Shown: piece by piece, positions 52,489 through 59,570 of the stretch | How the letters are laid out: each line of letters starts with the position of its first letter | Numbering within the stretch: the first letter of the stretch is position 1 | Assembly: GCF_000298295.1 (NCBI RefSeq) | Contig: NZ_AMGM01000020.1 | Location: forward strand, 1 to 59,570 | Source: Cecembia lonarensis LW9 | Lineage (GTDB): Bacteria > Bacteroidota > Bacteroidia > Cytophagales > Cyclobacteriaceae | Reading direction: 5' to 3' | Length of the DNA stretch: 59,570 nucleotides | Made by a program: the position numbers and the translations under genes | Notes under the pieces: model-generated | Databases searched by the model: none | The model's input: the letters and a program-made list of their open reading frames with translations, nothing else | What the model was told of the DNA's origin: nothing

Positions 52489-54252
52489 TTGGAGCTTAAC
52501 TTATTCTCTATCATCCTATTGGTTTCCGGACTCTTGGTTGCTGGAATCTCCAGCGTTTTGATCAGTCAGCATACAGGAGTCATACGATGGTTTGCCCTTA
52601 CCATGTTATTGGTATCGGTTTGGTCCCTGGCCTATGGATTTGAATTGTCCAGCCAAAGCCTGGAGCGTATGCTTTTTTGGATCAAAATAGAATATATAGG
52701 AATTGCTTTTGCTCCCGCCACTTGGTTATGGTTTGCAATTTCCTATGCAGGTTTAGAACGGTGGACGAAAGGAAAGATTTTTTACTTGATTTTCATTGTC
52801 CCAACAATTACTTACCTGCTGGTGCTTAGCAATAGTTACCATGGATGGTATTATGCACAAACTACGGTGGACAGTTCAGGTCCATTTCCTCTGCTCCATA
52901 TCGAAACCGGTCCTTGGTATTATGTACATATTGGTTATTTTTATTTGAGTTTGTTTTTAGGGAATGTTGTTCTCTTGACAAGATTTAAGCACGGGAATGC
53001 ATTATACAGAAAACAGACCTATTTACTCAGTAGTGCAGGTTTTTTTCCCTGGATGTTTAATTTGGCCTATATCTTAGGTTTCAAACCTTTTGGCCATATA
53101 GACCTGACCCCTTTTGCCTTTTTATTGATGTATATTTTGGTAGGAATTGCTTTGCTGCGGTTTAGGCTCTTCGATATCAAACCCATATTCAGGGACAAGG
53201 TAATCGAATCATTGGACAAAGGCATATTGGTAATAGACCCTAAAAACCGAATTGTAGACATCAATCCCTTCATGTCAGCACTTCTTAATTTACGCAGGTC
53301 AAAATTAGTAGGGAAAAGACTTGAAGAAGTTTTTCCTCAGCAGACAGTATTTTCACAATTGAAGGACCATCAAATCAGCCCAAAATTCGAAATTGATTTT
53401 CTATGTCAAAAAGGGGTTCATAAGCGGCTCTTGGTCAACATCACTCCGGTTTTTGATAAAAACCAGGGACTGAATGGAATCATACTTCTTTTTGATGACA
53501 TTTCTGAGGAAAGAAAAAATTCCGAAAGGATTCAGCGGCAAGCCGAGGAACTTAAAGACCTCAACAACTTAAAAGACAAGCTTTTCAGCATCATTTCTCA
53601 TGACCTAAAAGGCCCGATTTTTGGTTTACGCGAACTGATAAAAATGACAAGCACAGGAATGGTCAGTCAAAAGGAGTTTTTTGACCTGATGCCGGAAATT
53701 TCTAAAAATTTGGATGCAGTATCCATTTTAATGGAAAACCTTTTGGCATGGACGAGCACCCAGATGAAGGGAGAGTTGATACGGAAAAAAGCATTCGACA
53801 TAGGGGAAATGATGGATCAACACCTGACTTTATTTGAACGGTTTTCAATAGATAGGGGAACCAGGATCAAATTGGAAAAAGAAGGAATGCTCATGGTATT
53901 TGCCGATAGGAATATGATAGACCTCATCATCCGTAACCTCCTCAGCAATGCCCTTAAATATTGTGGAAGGGGGGATCAGGTCTTACTATCAGCTACAGAT
54001 CAGGGAAACTCTGTTTTTATACAAGTGATAGATACGGGTACCGGAATGAGCAAGGAAAACCTCGAAAAGTTAAAAAAGGGCATTTCTTTCACCACTTTTG
54101 GTAAAAACAGGGAAAAGGGCACAGGCTTAGGTTTGGTTTTGGTCAGGGACTACATAGCCAAGAATGGTGGTGTGCTCCATATTGAAAGTGAATTGAATAA
54201 GGGAAGTGCCTTCAGTTTCAGCCTACCCAAAAATGATATGCTTGTCATGTAA
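52489..54252 (+). CDS. Membrane sensor histidine kinase with 7-TM N-terminus and PAS domain
   Basis: 587 residues starting at a TTG (52489); the next in-frame ATG is 38 codons in and would cut the first membrane segment. Seven hydrophobic segments lie in residues 1-230 (SIILLVSGLLVAGISSVLIS to AFLLMYILVGIALLRFRLF), typical of histidine kinase N-terminal 7TM regions. A PAS domain follows at about 240-345 (GILVIDPKNRIVDINPF). The H-box is SIISHDLKGPIFGLRELI near 365, the ATPase has RNLLSNALKYC, DTGTGMSKENL and KGTGLGLVLVRDYI. No response regulator is adjacent. It is a membrane sensor of unknown signal. Its 3' end overlaps the convergent acyl-CoA reductase gene by eight bases. Confidence 0.9.
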   Translation: MELNLFSIILLVSGLLVAGISSVLISQHTGVIRWFALTMLLVSVWSLAYGFELSSQSLERMLFWIKIEYIGIAFAPATWLWFAISYAGLERWTKGKIFYLIFIVPTITYLLVLSNSYHGWYYAQTTVDSSGPFPLLHIETGPWYYVHIGYFYLSLFLGNVVLLTRFKHGNALYRKQTYLLSSAGFFPWMFNLAYILGFKPFGHIDLTPFAFLLMYILVGIALLRFRLFDIKPIFRDKVIESLDKGILVIDPKNRIVDINPFMSALLNLRRSKLVGKRLEEVFPQQTVFSQLKDHQISPKFEIDFLCQKGVHKRLLVNITPVFDKNQGLNGIILLFDDISEERKNSERIQRQAEELKDLNNLKDKLFSIISHDLKGPIFGLRELIKMTSTGMVSQKEFFDLMPEISKNLDAVSILMENLLAWTSTQMKGELIRKKAFDIGEMMDQHLTLFERFSIDRGTRIKLEKEGMLMVFADRNMIDLIIRNLLSNALKYCGRGDQVLLSATDQGNSVFIQVIDTGTGMSKENLEKLKKGISFTTFGKNREKGTGLGLVLVRDYIAKNGGVLHIESELNKGSAFSFSLPKNDMLVM

Positions 54253-55261
54253 GGCTTTTTAGAAATGCTAAGGTATCTACCCCATCTGCATAATCATCTA
54301 GGGCTGGACATTGGGCTTCTCCAAAAGCAAAACTATTTTTATACCAAGCATTTTTACTGACTATGCACTGAATTTTTTCACTAACCACATCTAATTTCAT
54401 GGCCAGGTCATCGCTATCCTTATAAAATTCATAATACAGCACGGCTATGGGTGAAACCAATTCCTCACTTTCTTTAAGGAGCAAGAACCCATTGTCCAGA
54501 TGTTTTTCCTGATTGACCAGATAAATTGATTTGTTATAATCATAATTGTTGAGGTACTTATGATGACTGGCGATCAAATGGAAGCCACTGATGCTATCCA
54601 AAAACTTTTCAAGACTTTGTTGCTCTTTGATAAATATTTTGGAAACGTTTCTACATCCTAAACCAAAGTACTGGAGTACGTCCATTCCCAAAGCCTGTAA
54701 ATCGGCTGTACTTTCTTCTCCATTGAGGATACCTATGGAAGTCCTGTTTTTTCTAATGATGTGAGGATATTTACCAAAATAATAATTGAAATACCGGGCA
54801 GAATTATCACTGCCAGTTGCGATATAAGCATCCTTTCCTTTGAGCATTTCTTCAAAAGAAACAGCTTGCGCAAACCTGAAATCGATGGCAATTAAAGTGT
54901 CTACCAGCCATTGTATGGATACCTGATCCGAAGAGCTCAATTTTACCGAAGCATGATGACCTGCGATCAAAACAGCCAAAAGGTCATGAAAGCCTACAGC
55001 AGGTATATTTCCAGCCATTAGAATTCCGATATCTTTTGGTTTAGGTATATCTTTAAGATCATAGGGTGCTACCCATTGCCTGATTTGGTCTTCTTTCAAT
55101 TGTAAAGACAGGGCCTGAAAAGCCAATCGGGTATGTTGTGGTGTAAACCAATTGTTGTTGTTTTCAATCCTGTCAGCTATGTGTTGAAAATCCTCTTCTT
55201 TCAGGCTTTTAATGGCCTTTCCTAATTCTCCAAATGCTTTTATTCTTTCTTCTACAGTCAT
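54245..55261 (-). CDS. Acyl-CoA reductase, LuxC family (short form)
   Basis: 338 residues from the ATG at 55261; a TTG at 55270 would add three residues. Visible LuxC/aldehyde-dehydrogenase features: NIPAVGFHDLLAVLIAGHHASVKLSSSD in the nucleotide-binding part, GKDAYIATGSDNSARYF, and the probable catalytic cysteine in GLGCRNVSKIFI near residue 205. The usual luciferase-linked LuxC is about 480 residues, so this is a shorter form lacking part of the N-terminus. It reduces acyl-CoA or acyl-enzyme to aldehyde with NADPH. A ferredoxin gene lies divergently 154 bases away; LuxC and ferredoxin are neighbours in many Bacteroidota as far as I recall. Confidence 0.85.
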   Translation of the reverse strand: MTVEERIKAFGELGKAIKSLKEEDFQHIADRIENNNNWFTPQHTRLAFQALSLQLKEDQIRQWVAPYDLKDIPKPKDIGILMAGNIPAVGFHDLLAVLIAGHHASVKLSSSDQVSIQWLVDTLIAIDFRFAQAVSFEEMLKGKDAYIATGSDNSARYFNYYFGKYPHIIRKNRTSIGILNGEESTADLQALGMDVLQYFGLGCRNVSKIFIKEQQSLEKFLDSISGFHLIASHHKYLNNYDYNKSIYLVNQEKHLDNGFLLLKESEELVSPIAVLYYEFYKDSDDLAMKLDVVSEKIQCIVSKNAWYKNSFAFGEAQCPALDDYADGVDTLAFLKSLT

Positions 55262-55278
55262 AAGCTTCAAATCTGCCG

Positions 55279-55286
55279 CAAAGATA
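55279..55286 (-). promoter_or_regulatory. -7 box TATCTTTG of the acyl-CoA reductase promoter
   Basis: On the minus strand TATCTTTGCGG lies 17 bases before the ATG, so the transcript would have almost no leader. The TATCTTTGCGG string is the same as at the aconitase promoter. Confidence 0.45.
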
Positions 55287-55350
55287 TCTAATTCAAAAGA
55301 AGTATCTTTGGATAGAATGAATATAAATTACTTAGCATGACAACTTTTTT

Positions 55351-55383
55351 TTTGCATCCAATGTTATTTGCTTAGTAATTTTG
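55351..55383 (+). promoter_or_regulatory. Promoter of the ferredoxin gene, -33 TTTG and -7 TAATTTTG
   Basis: TTTG at 55351-55354 and TAATTTTG at 55376-55383 with a 21-base spacer fit the Bacteroidota sigma-ABfr consensus (TTTG, 17-23 bases, TAnnTTTG). The ATG is 32 bases further on. Confidence 0.6.
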
Positions 55384-55415
55384 AAGGGAATTTGAATAAT
55401 TAAATTGAACCTATT

Positions 55416-55763
55416 ATGGCTATAATGATAACTGACGAATGCATCAATTGTGGTGCATGCGAGCCTGAATGCCCTAATACGGCAATATATGAGGGTGGTA
55501 TAGAATGGACTTGGGCCGGCGGCACAAACTTAAAAGAAGTGACACTTCCAGACGGTACTGTTGTGGATGCCAATGAAAAGCAGGAACCAGTTTCTGACGA
55601 GTTCTATTACATAGTTACAGACAAATGTACTGAATGCACCGGATTTCACGAAGAGCCGCAGTGCGCTGCTGTATGTCCAGTCGATTGCTGCGTAGATGAT
55701 CCTGACCATAGAGAGTCAGAGGAAGAGCTTTTGGCCAAGAAAATTTACATGCATGGAGAATAA
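55416..55763 (+). CDS. 4Fe-4S dicluster ferredoxin
   Basis: 115 residues. Two CxxCxxC(x)nCP clusters: [12 protein letters not shown] at about 10-21 and [18 protein letters not shown] at about 72-89, the second with the longer spacing of Allochromatium/Alvin-type 2[4Fe-4S] ferredoxins. It carries electrons at low potential in the cytosol; the divergent acyl-CoA reductase is a possible linked function. It is transcribed alone from the promoter above and has a terminator directly after the stop. Confidence 0.95.
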   Translation: MAIMITDECINCGACEPECPNTAIYEGGIEWTWAGGTNLKEVTLPDGTVVDANEKQEPVSDEFYYIVTDKCTECTGFHEEPQCAAVCPVDCCVDDPDHRESEEELLAKKIYMHGE

Positions 55764-55789
55764 TGGGGGCTTAAGTCCCCATTATTTTT
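55762..55789 (+). terminator. Terminator of the ferredoxin gene
   Basis: AATGGGGGC-TTAA-GTCCCCATT followed by ATTTTTG, overlapping the stop codon region. Confidence 0.88.
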
Positions 55790-55941
55790 GCAGCTGATTC
55801 TTTCAAATACTTCTGATATTTAGCTGTTTACTTTAAAAAAACCTGCATTTATTTAAAAAATCTGATAAATCCCTTGAATTTATTTTTTGAAATCCCGTAA
55901 CTTGTTCCGCAAATCATTCCAAATACAAACAATAAATTCTT

Positions 55942-56277
55942 TTGAAAGTGGAAGACAACAGAGGCAACGACAGAGAAGAAATCTTCTCACGGAGAGTAAA
56001 AGCAGGTAAAAGGACTTATTTTTTTGATGTAAAGTCAACAAAATCCAATGATTATTACTTGACGATCACAGAAAGTAAAAGAAGGATGAGAGATGACACT
56101 TTCACCTTTGAGAAGCACAAAATTTTTCTTTACAAAGAAGACTTTGCCAAATTCGTCGAGGCATTACAGGATGCAGTAGACCATGTTAAAAATGATTTGA
56201 TGTCAGATTTTGATTTCTCTCAATTTGACAGGGAAGAGTCAGAAAATGAGTTTGACGATGAATTGAAATGGGATTAA
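55942..56277 (+). CDS. DUF3276 family protein (PUR-alpha-like)
   Basis: 111 residues from a TTG at 55942; a GTG six bases later is an alternative start. The core EEIFSRRVKAGKRTYFFDVKSTKSNDYYLTITESKRR and FEKHKIFLYKEDFAKFVEAL matches the DUF3276/PUR-type fold common in Bacteroidota, followed by an acidic tail (DFSQFDREESENEFDDELKWD). PUR domains bind single-stranded DNA or RNA (the Borrelia and Bacteroidetes members bind nucleic acid). The role in the cell is not established. It lies between ferredoxin and a second AI-2E gene. Confidence 0.85.
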   Translation: MKVEDNRGNDREEIFSRRVKAGKRTYFFDVKSTKSNDYYLTITESKRRMRDDTFTFEKHKIFLYKEDFAKFVEALQDAVDHVKNDLMSDFDFSQFDREESENEFDDELKWD

Positions 56278-56396
56278 TTCCCATTTTTTAGTTTATTTAG
56301 GAGAAAGAAGCTAAATGACAGACTTTGTTTGTCTTCTTTTCAACCTGTTGGGTTAATGGGTTGTAAAGGTCGCCTCTTTCTCCTTTTTGTTGATAT

Positions 56397-57479
56397 ATGA
56401 AAAAGCCAATTCTAATCCTTTTATTGATCTTACTGCTACTGTTTGCAGTTGGCTGGTATTTTTCCAATATCACATTATACTTCATTTTCTCTCTTGTTCT
56501 TGCTGCGATCTTACGTCCTTTGACGAACAGGATTAACGCATTTCATATATTTGGACAGCACGTACCGAGGTGGATTGCCATTTTTATATCCTATGCGGTG
56601 GTAGGTGTTATTGTTTTTTTGATAGGCGCTTTATTTGTACCGCTGATCTCTACCCAAATCAAGGTCATTAGCAGTTATGATTTGGATTACCTTTACGAGC
56701 AGATACAAAATCCCATTGGAAAACTAGAAGATTTATTACTTCAATATGAGATCATCAATAGTGAGCCCGGTTTTCTGATCAAACAGGTCAGGGAGAATAT
56801 GGTGAGCAGCTTTAGTAGTCTCAATGTACAGGGAATCATCAATACCATATTCAGTACCACCAGCTCTATTTTATTGGGTTTCATGGCCGTTTCATTCATC
56901 ACCTTTTTCCTGTTACTCGAAAATGGCCTTTTGAGAAGAAATATCATGAATTTGGTACCCAATGCTTATTTTGAATTGGCAGTAGCGACATTCAACAAAG
57001 TAGAGCGATTGCTTTCCAATTATCTTGTGGGTTTAGTCATACAGCTTAGCTGTATCTTTTCTTTGGCTGCAATTGGCCTTACTTTAATGGGCATCGAGTA
57101 TGCGCTCACCATAGCCATGTTTGCAGCAGTTGCCAATCTGATTCCTTATGCAGGTCCTATTTTAGGGGCCACTTTTGGTGTTATTGTGGGCCTTTCCACG
57201 GGAAGCTTTGAGGCCTCTAATGAGATTCTATTCATGGTCATTAAGATACTGTCTGTTTTTTCAGTGGTACAATTGACCGATAATGTGGTTCTTCAGCCAT
57301 TAATTTTCTCTAAATCGGTAAAAGCGCATCCTCTTGAAATTTTTGTTATTATCTTTGCCGGTGCAAAAATCGCAGGCATCCTAGGGATGATCTTTGCGAT
57401 ACCTGTTTACACAATATTTAGGGTATCCTTTTTGGAGTTCTACAAAGGTTACAGGGCATACAGCATCTTTAAACTGTAA
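56397..57479 (+). CDS. AI-2E family transporter (second copy)
   Basis: 360 residues. Two N-terminal hydrophobic segments (LILLLILLLLFAVGWYFSNI, FIFSLVLAAILRPL), a further pair around 60-82 (WIAIFISYAVVGVIVFLIGALFV), the coiled region with LYEQIQNPIGKLEDLLL, and the C-terminal membrane block with AAVANLIPYAGPILGATFGVIVG and IIFAGAKIAGILGMIFAIPVYT. More divergent from the first copy. It ends 16 bases before ychF, so the two may be cotranscribed. Substrate unknown. Confidence 0.9.
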   Translation: MKKPILILLLILLLLFAVGWYFSNITLYFIFSLVLAAILRPLTNRINAFHIFGQHVPRWIAIFISYAVVGVIVFLIGALFVPLISTQIKVISSYDLDYLYEQIQNPIGKLEDLLLQYEIINSEPGFLIKQVRENMVSSFSSLNVQGIINTIFSTTSSILLGFMAVSFITFFLLLENGLLRRNIMNLVPNAYFELAVATFNKVERLLSNYLVGLVIQLSCIFSLAAIGLTLMGIEYALTIAMFAAVANLIPYAGPILGATFGVIVGLSTGSFEASNEILFMVIKILSVFSVVQLTDNVVLQPLIFSKSVKAHPLEIFVIIFAGAKIAGILGMIFAIPVYTIFRVSFLEFYKGYRAYSIFKL

Positions 57480-57495
57480 AAGAAAAAATCAAAAA

Positions 57496-58593
57496 ATGGC
57501 TTTACAATGTGGTATCGTTGGACTTCCCAACGTAGGTAAATCTACCCTTTTCAATGCGCTATCCAGTGCCAAGGCTGAGGCAGCCAACTTTCCTTTCTGT
57601 ACGATTGAACCCAATGTGGGTGTGGTAACAGTTCCTGACAACAGGCTTAAAATCCTGGAGGGTTTGGTAAATCCCAATCGGGTAGTTCCTACGGTGATAG
57701 AGTTTGTGGACATAGCCGGATTGGTCAAAGGTGCAAGTAAAGGTGAGGGGCTTGGCAATAAATTCCTGGCAAACATCAGAGAAGTAGATGCCATCATTCA
57801 TGTAATCCGTTGTTTTCAGGATGATAATATTGTCCATGTGGCCGGAAGTGTGGATCCTGTTTTTGACAAGGAAGTAATCGATACCGAATTACAGTTAAAA
57901 GACCTGGAATCGGTAGAAAAGAAAATTGCCCGTATAGAAAAGATTGCCAAATCCGGTGATGCCAAGGCAAAAAAGGAATTGGAGATACTCCAGCATTTCA
58001 AAAAAGGATTGGAATCCGGCAAAAACGCACGTGCCATTGAAGTGGAAAAGGAAGATTTAGAGGCTGTACGTGATCTCCATTTACTGACCATAAAGCCGGT
58101 GCTTTACGTGGCCAATGTGGATGAAAATTCCATTTTGACAGGTAATGACTATGTTGAGCAACTGAGAGACAATGTCAAAGAAGAGCATGCTGAGGTAATT
58201 GTACTTTGTGCAGCCATAGAATCACAAATTGCAGAATTTGAGGACCAAGATGAAAAAGCACTTTTCCTTTCTGAGTATGGTCTGGATGAGAGCGGACTCA
58301 ACAAATTGATCAATGGAGCGTATAAACTCTTAAACCTGATCACTTATTTTACAGCAGGTGTTCAGGAGGTTAGGGCCTGGACCATCAAAAAAGGATGGAA
58401 AGCCCCACAGGCCGCAGGCGTCATCCACACTGATTTTGAACGAGGTTTTATTAAAGCTGAGGTTATAAAATTACCTGATTATGAAAAATTCAAGTCAGAA
58501 GCTGCTTGCCGGGAGAATGGTAAAATAGCCATAGAAGGGAAAGAGTACATTGTGCAAGATGGAGATATTATGCATTTTAGGTTTAATGTGTAA
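57496..58593 (+). CDS. ychF: Redox-regulated OBG-family ATPase YchF (OLA1)
   Basis: 365 residues from the ATG at 57496 ([19 protein letters not shown]). The longer frame from 57394 runs back into the AI-2E gene and is rejected. G1 is GLPNVGKST at 8-16; G3 is in [14 protein letters not shown]; the usual NKxD of G4 is replaced by VANVDE, as in YchF, which explains the preference for ATP; the C-terminal TGS domain ends [14 protein letters not shown]. YchF binds ribosomes and affects the oxidative stress response. It is the last housekeeping gene before Cas6. Confidence 0.96.
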   Translation: MALQCGIVGLPNVGKSTLFNALSSAKAEAANFPFCTIEPNVGVVTVPDNRLKILEGLVNPNRVVPTVIEFVDIAGLVKGASKGEGLGNKFLANIREVDAIIHVIRCFQDDNIVHVAGSVDPVFDKEVIDTELQLKDLESVEKKIARIEKIAKSGDAKAKKELEILQHFKKGLESGKNARAIEVEKEDLEAVRDLHLLTIKPVLYVANVDENSILTGNDYVEQLRDNVKEEHAEVIVLCAAIESQIAEFEDQDEKALFLSEYGLDESGLNKLINGAYKLLNLITYFTAGVQEVRAWTIKKGWKAPQAAGVIHTDFERGFIKAEVIKLPDYEKFKSEAACRENGKIAIEGKEYIVQDGDIMHFRFNV

Positions 58594-58614
58594 CGATTCT
58601 TCCAAAAAAATTTG

Positions 58615-58622
58615 TACTTTTG
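58615..58622 (+). promoter_or_regulatory. Candidate -7 box TACTTTTG upstream of cas6
   Basis: Matches TAnnTTTG, 74 bases before the GTG start. It would give cas6 its own promoter rather than readthrough from ychF. Confidence 0.4.
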
Positions 58623-58695
58623 CTCCAAACCAAACAAATTTATAGTAATCATCAATCTTAGTTTAAAAATTGTTTAAATTTTATTTTTAATTACC

Positions 58696-59565
58696 GTGAG
58701 AATAAGACTTATATTTTCCCTAAAAAACAAAGGAGCTTATTTACCCTTTCACCACCAGTACATTCTGGCACAGTTCCTTAAAGGCCTCATCGTCAAAGGT
58801 GGACGTGAAGAGTTTTTTAACTACAACTACTTCAACTTCTCTGGACTGAAAGGTCAGACCAAAGTAAGTAGAAGTGGGCTTCATTACTATTCCAGTTTAG
58901 TCACCCTAGTGCTTTCATCACCCAATGAAGATTTTATGGACTATTTACTGGAGCAGGTATTTGAAACCCCTAAAGTTGAGTTAGGAAACCTCATCCTGTC
59001 CCCTGAGTACACTGAGCAAGAAATCGAACCGGAATTGGAGAGTTCAAACAAGTTTGTTTGTATTTCTCCTTTGGTCCTGCTTACTCCATCATTCAATGAT
59101 GAGTCAGGTAAACGATTCATCAATCCGGATACGGACGAATTTTCCGACCTATTGTATGAATCTACCTTGACAAGGATGGAGAAATCAGGCTGGTACTCTC
59201 AGGAACAAATGGAATCTTTCTACAAATTCCAGGTGGTACCGGACATGAATTATGTAAATAAGCTGAGAGAGCAGCAAAAGAAATTTGCAAGGATCTACTC
59301 TGTTTACGACATGGATGTGAAATATGAAGTCAGAGGATACACCCTTCCTTTTACTTTGTATGCCGCACCAGAAGTTCAGGATTTTGTGTTCAAATGTGGA
59401 CTGGGAGCATTTACCCACAAAGGGTTTGGCATGCTGGACCTGGCTAACCACTTACCAAGCCAAAGGACTGAGGCTTACAAGTTCAAAAGAGAGGGTTTTA
59501 TTCCTTATAAATCCCACACGGAAAGGAAGAAACCTGATGAATTGGAAGACAAACAGGAAGACTAA
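58696..59565 (+). CDS. cas6: CRISPR-associated endoribonuclease Cas6, standalone
   Basis: 289 residues from a GTG at 58696 (MRIRLIFSLKNKGAYLPFHH), close to the usual Cas6 start. Family marks: the LPFHHQYILAQFLKGLI segment with the probable catalytic histidine, the central ferredoxin-like strands (FVCISPLVLLTPSF), and the glycine-rich C-terminal loop GLGAFTHKGFGMLDL at about 235-249. Cas6 cleaves CRISPR repeat RNA to make guide RNAs. No repeat array, Cas1/2, or effector gene appears in the window; the sequence ends five bases after the stop. The locus may continue to the right, or this may be a solitary gene of the kind seen in several Bacteroidota. Confidence 0.9.
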   Translation: MRIRLIFSLKNKGAYLPFHHQYILAQFLKGLIVKGGREEFFNYNYFNFSGLKGQTKVSRSGLHYYSSLVTLVLSSPNEDFMDYLLEQVFETPKVELGNLILSPEYTEQEIEPELESSNKFVCISPLVLLTPSFNDESGKRFINPDTDEFSDLLYESTLTRMEKSGWYSQEQMESFYKFQVVPDMNYVNKLREQQKKFARIYSVYDMDVKYEVRGYTLPFTLYAAPEVQDFVFKCGLGAFTHKGFGMLDLANHLPSQRTEAYKFKREGFIPYKSHTERKKPDELEDKQED

Positions 59566-59570
59566 AAAAA

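Overview
The window looks like a chromosomal segment of a Bacteroidota bacterium, most likely of the order Cytophagales (Cyclobacteriaceae-like). This is inferred from gene content (aconitase of the mitochondrial type, phosphate-selective-porin family, CocE and M20 secreted hydrolases, a PUR-like DUF3276 protein, LuxC-type acyl-CoA reductase next to a ferredoxin). It is also inferred from the A-rich leaders without strong Shine-Dalgarno sites and from -7 boxes of the Bacteroidota form TAnnTTTG. I could not search databases. No rRNA, tRNA, CRISPR array, transposase or phage gene was found.

Layout. 1-5000 is a sparse region with CysQ, an S23-type four-helix-bundle protein, a UDP-sugar dehydrogenase and mannose-1-phosphate guanylyltransferase, suggesting the edge of a surface polysaccharide locus. 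5.0-12 kb holds an outer-membrane beta-barrel protein and a large secreted sortilin/BNR protein, separated by unusually repeat-rich spacers. 12-16.5 kb carries a TIGR02757 protein with a coupled membrane protein, a LysM protein and an NfeD-type membrane protease. At 16.65-17.3 kb an S23 gene is split by a 284-bp insert that encodes a complete GIY-YIG endonuclease and ends in 12-bp perfect inverted repeats. 17.5-27.6 kb is a forward run: truncated haemoglobin, PlsC, GatC, a 935-residue membrane-TPR protein, a LolD-like ATPase, PduO-type adenosyltransferase, IlvE, a secreted protein, RF2 with its programmed frameshift, and an MFS transporter. 28-33.3 kb is mostly reverse: M24 peptidase, MATE pump, NUDIX hydrolase, Lrp regulator, TPR protein. 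33.4-43.9 kb has exported hydrolases (CocE, M3, M20), a cation efflux protein, an AI-2E family exporter and a TPR lipoprotein. 43.9-54.3 kb has two histidine kinases, a porin, aconitase and a frameshifted short-chain fatty acid transporter. 54.2-59.6 kb has acyl-CoA reductase, ferredoxin, DUF3276, a second AI-2E exporter, YchF and a Cas6 gene at the right edge with no array or other cas gene in view.

The genes are mostly housekeeping, peptide scavenging and envelope functions. The unusual content lies in the spacers. There are eight copies (whole or partial) of a roughly 114-bp module of four consecutive hairpins, with compensatory stem changes. A 393-bp near-identical duplication has a third related copy. 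Many degenerate arrays have a 7- or 8-bp period. The split S23/GIY-YIG locus is the best candidate for an undescribed mobile system.
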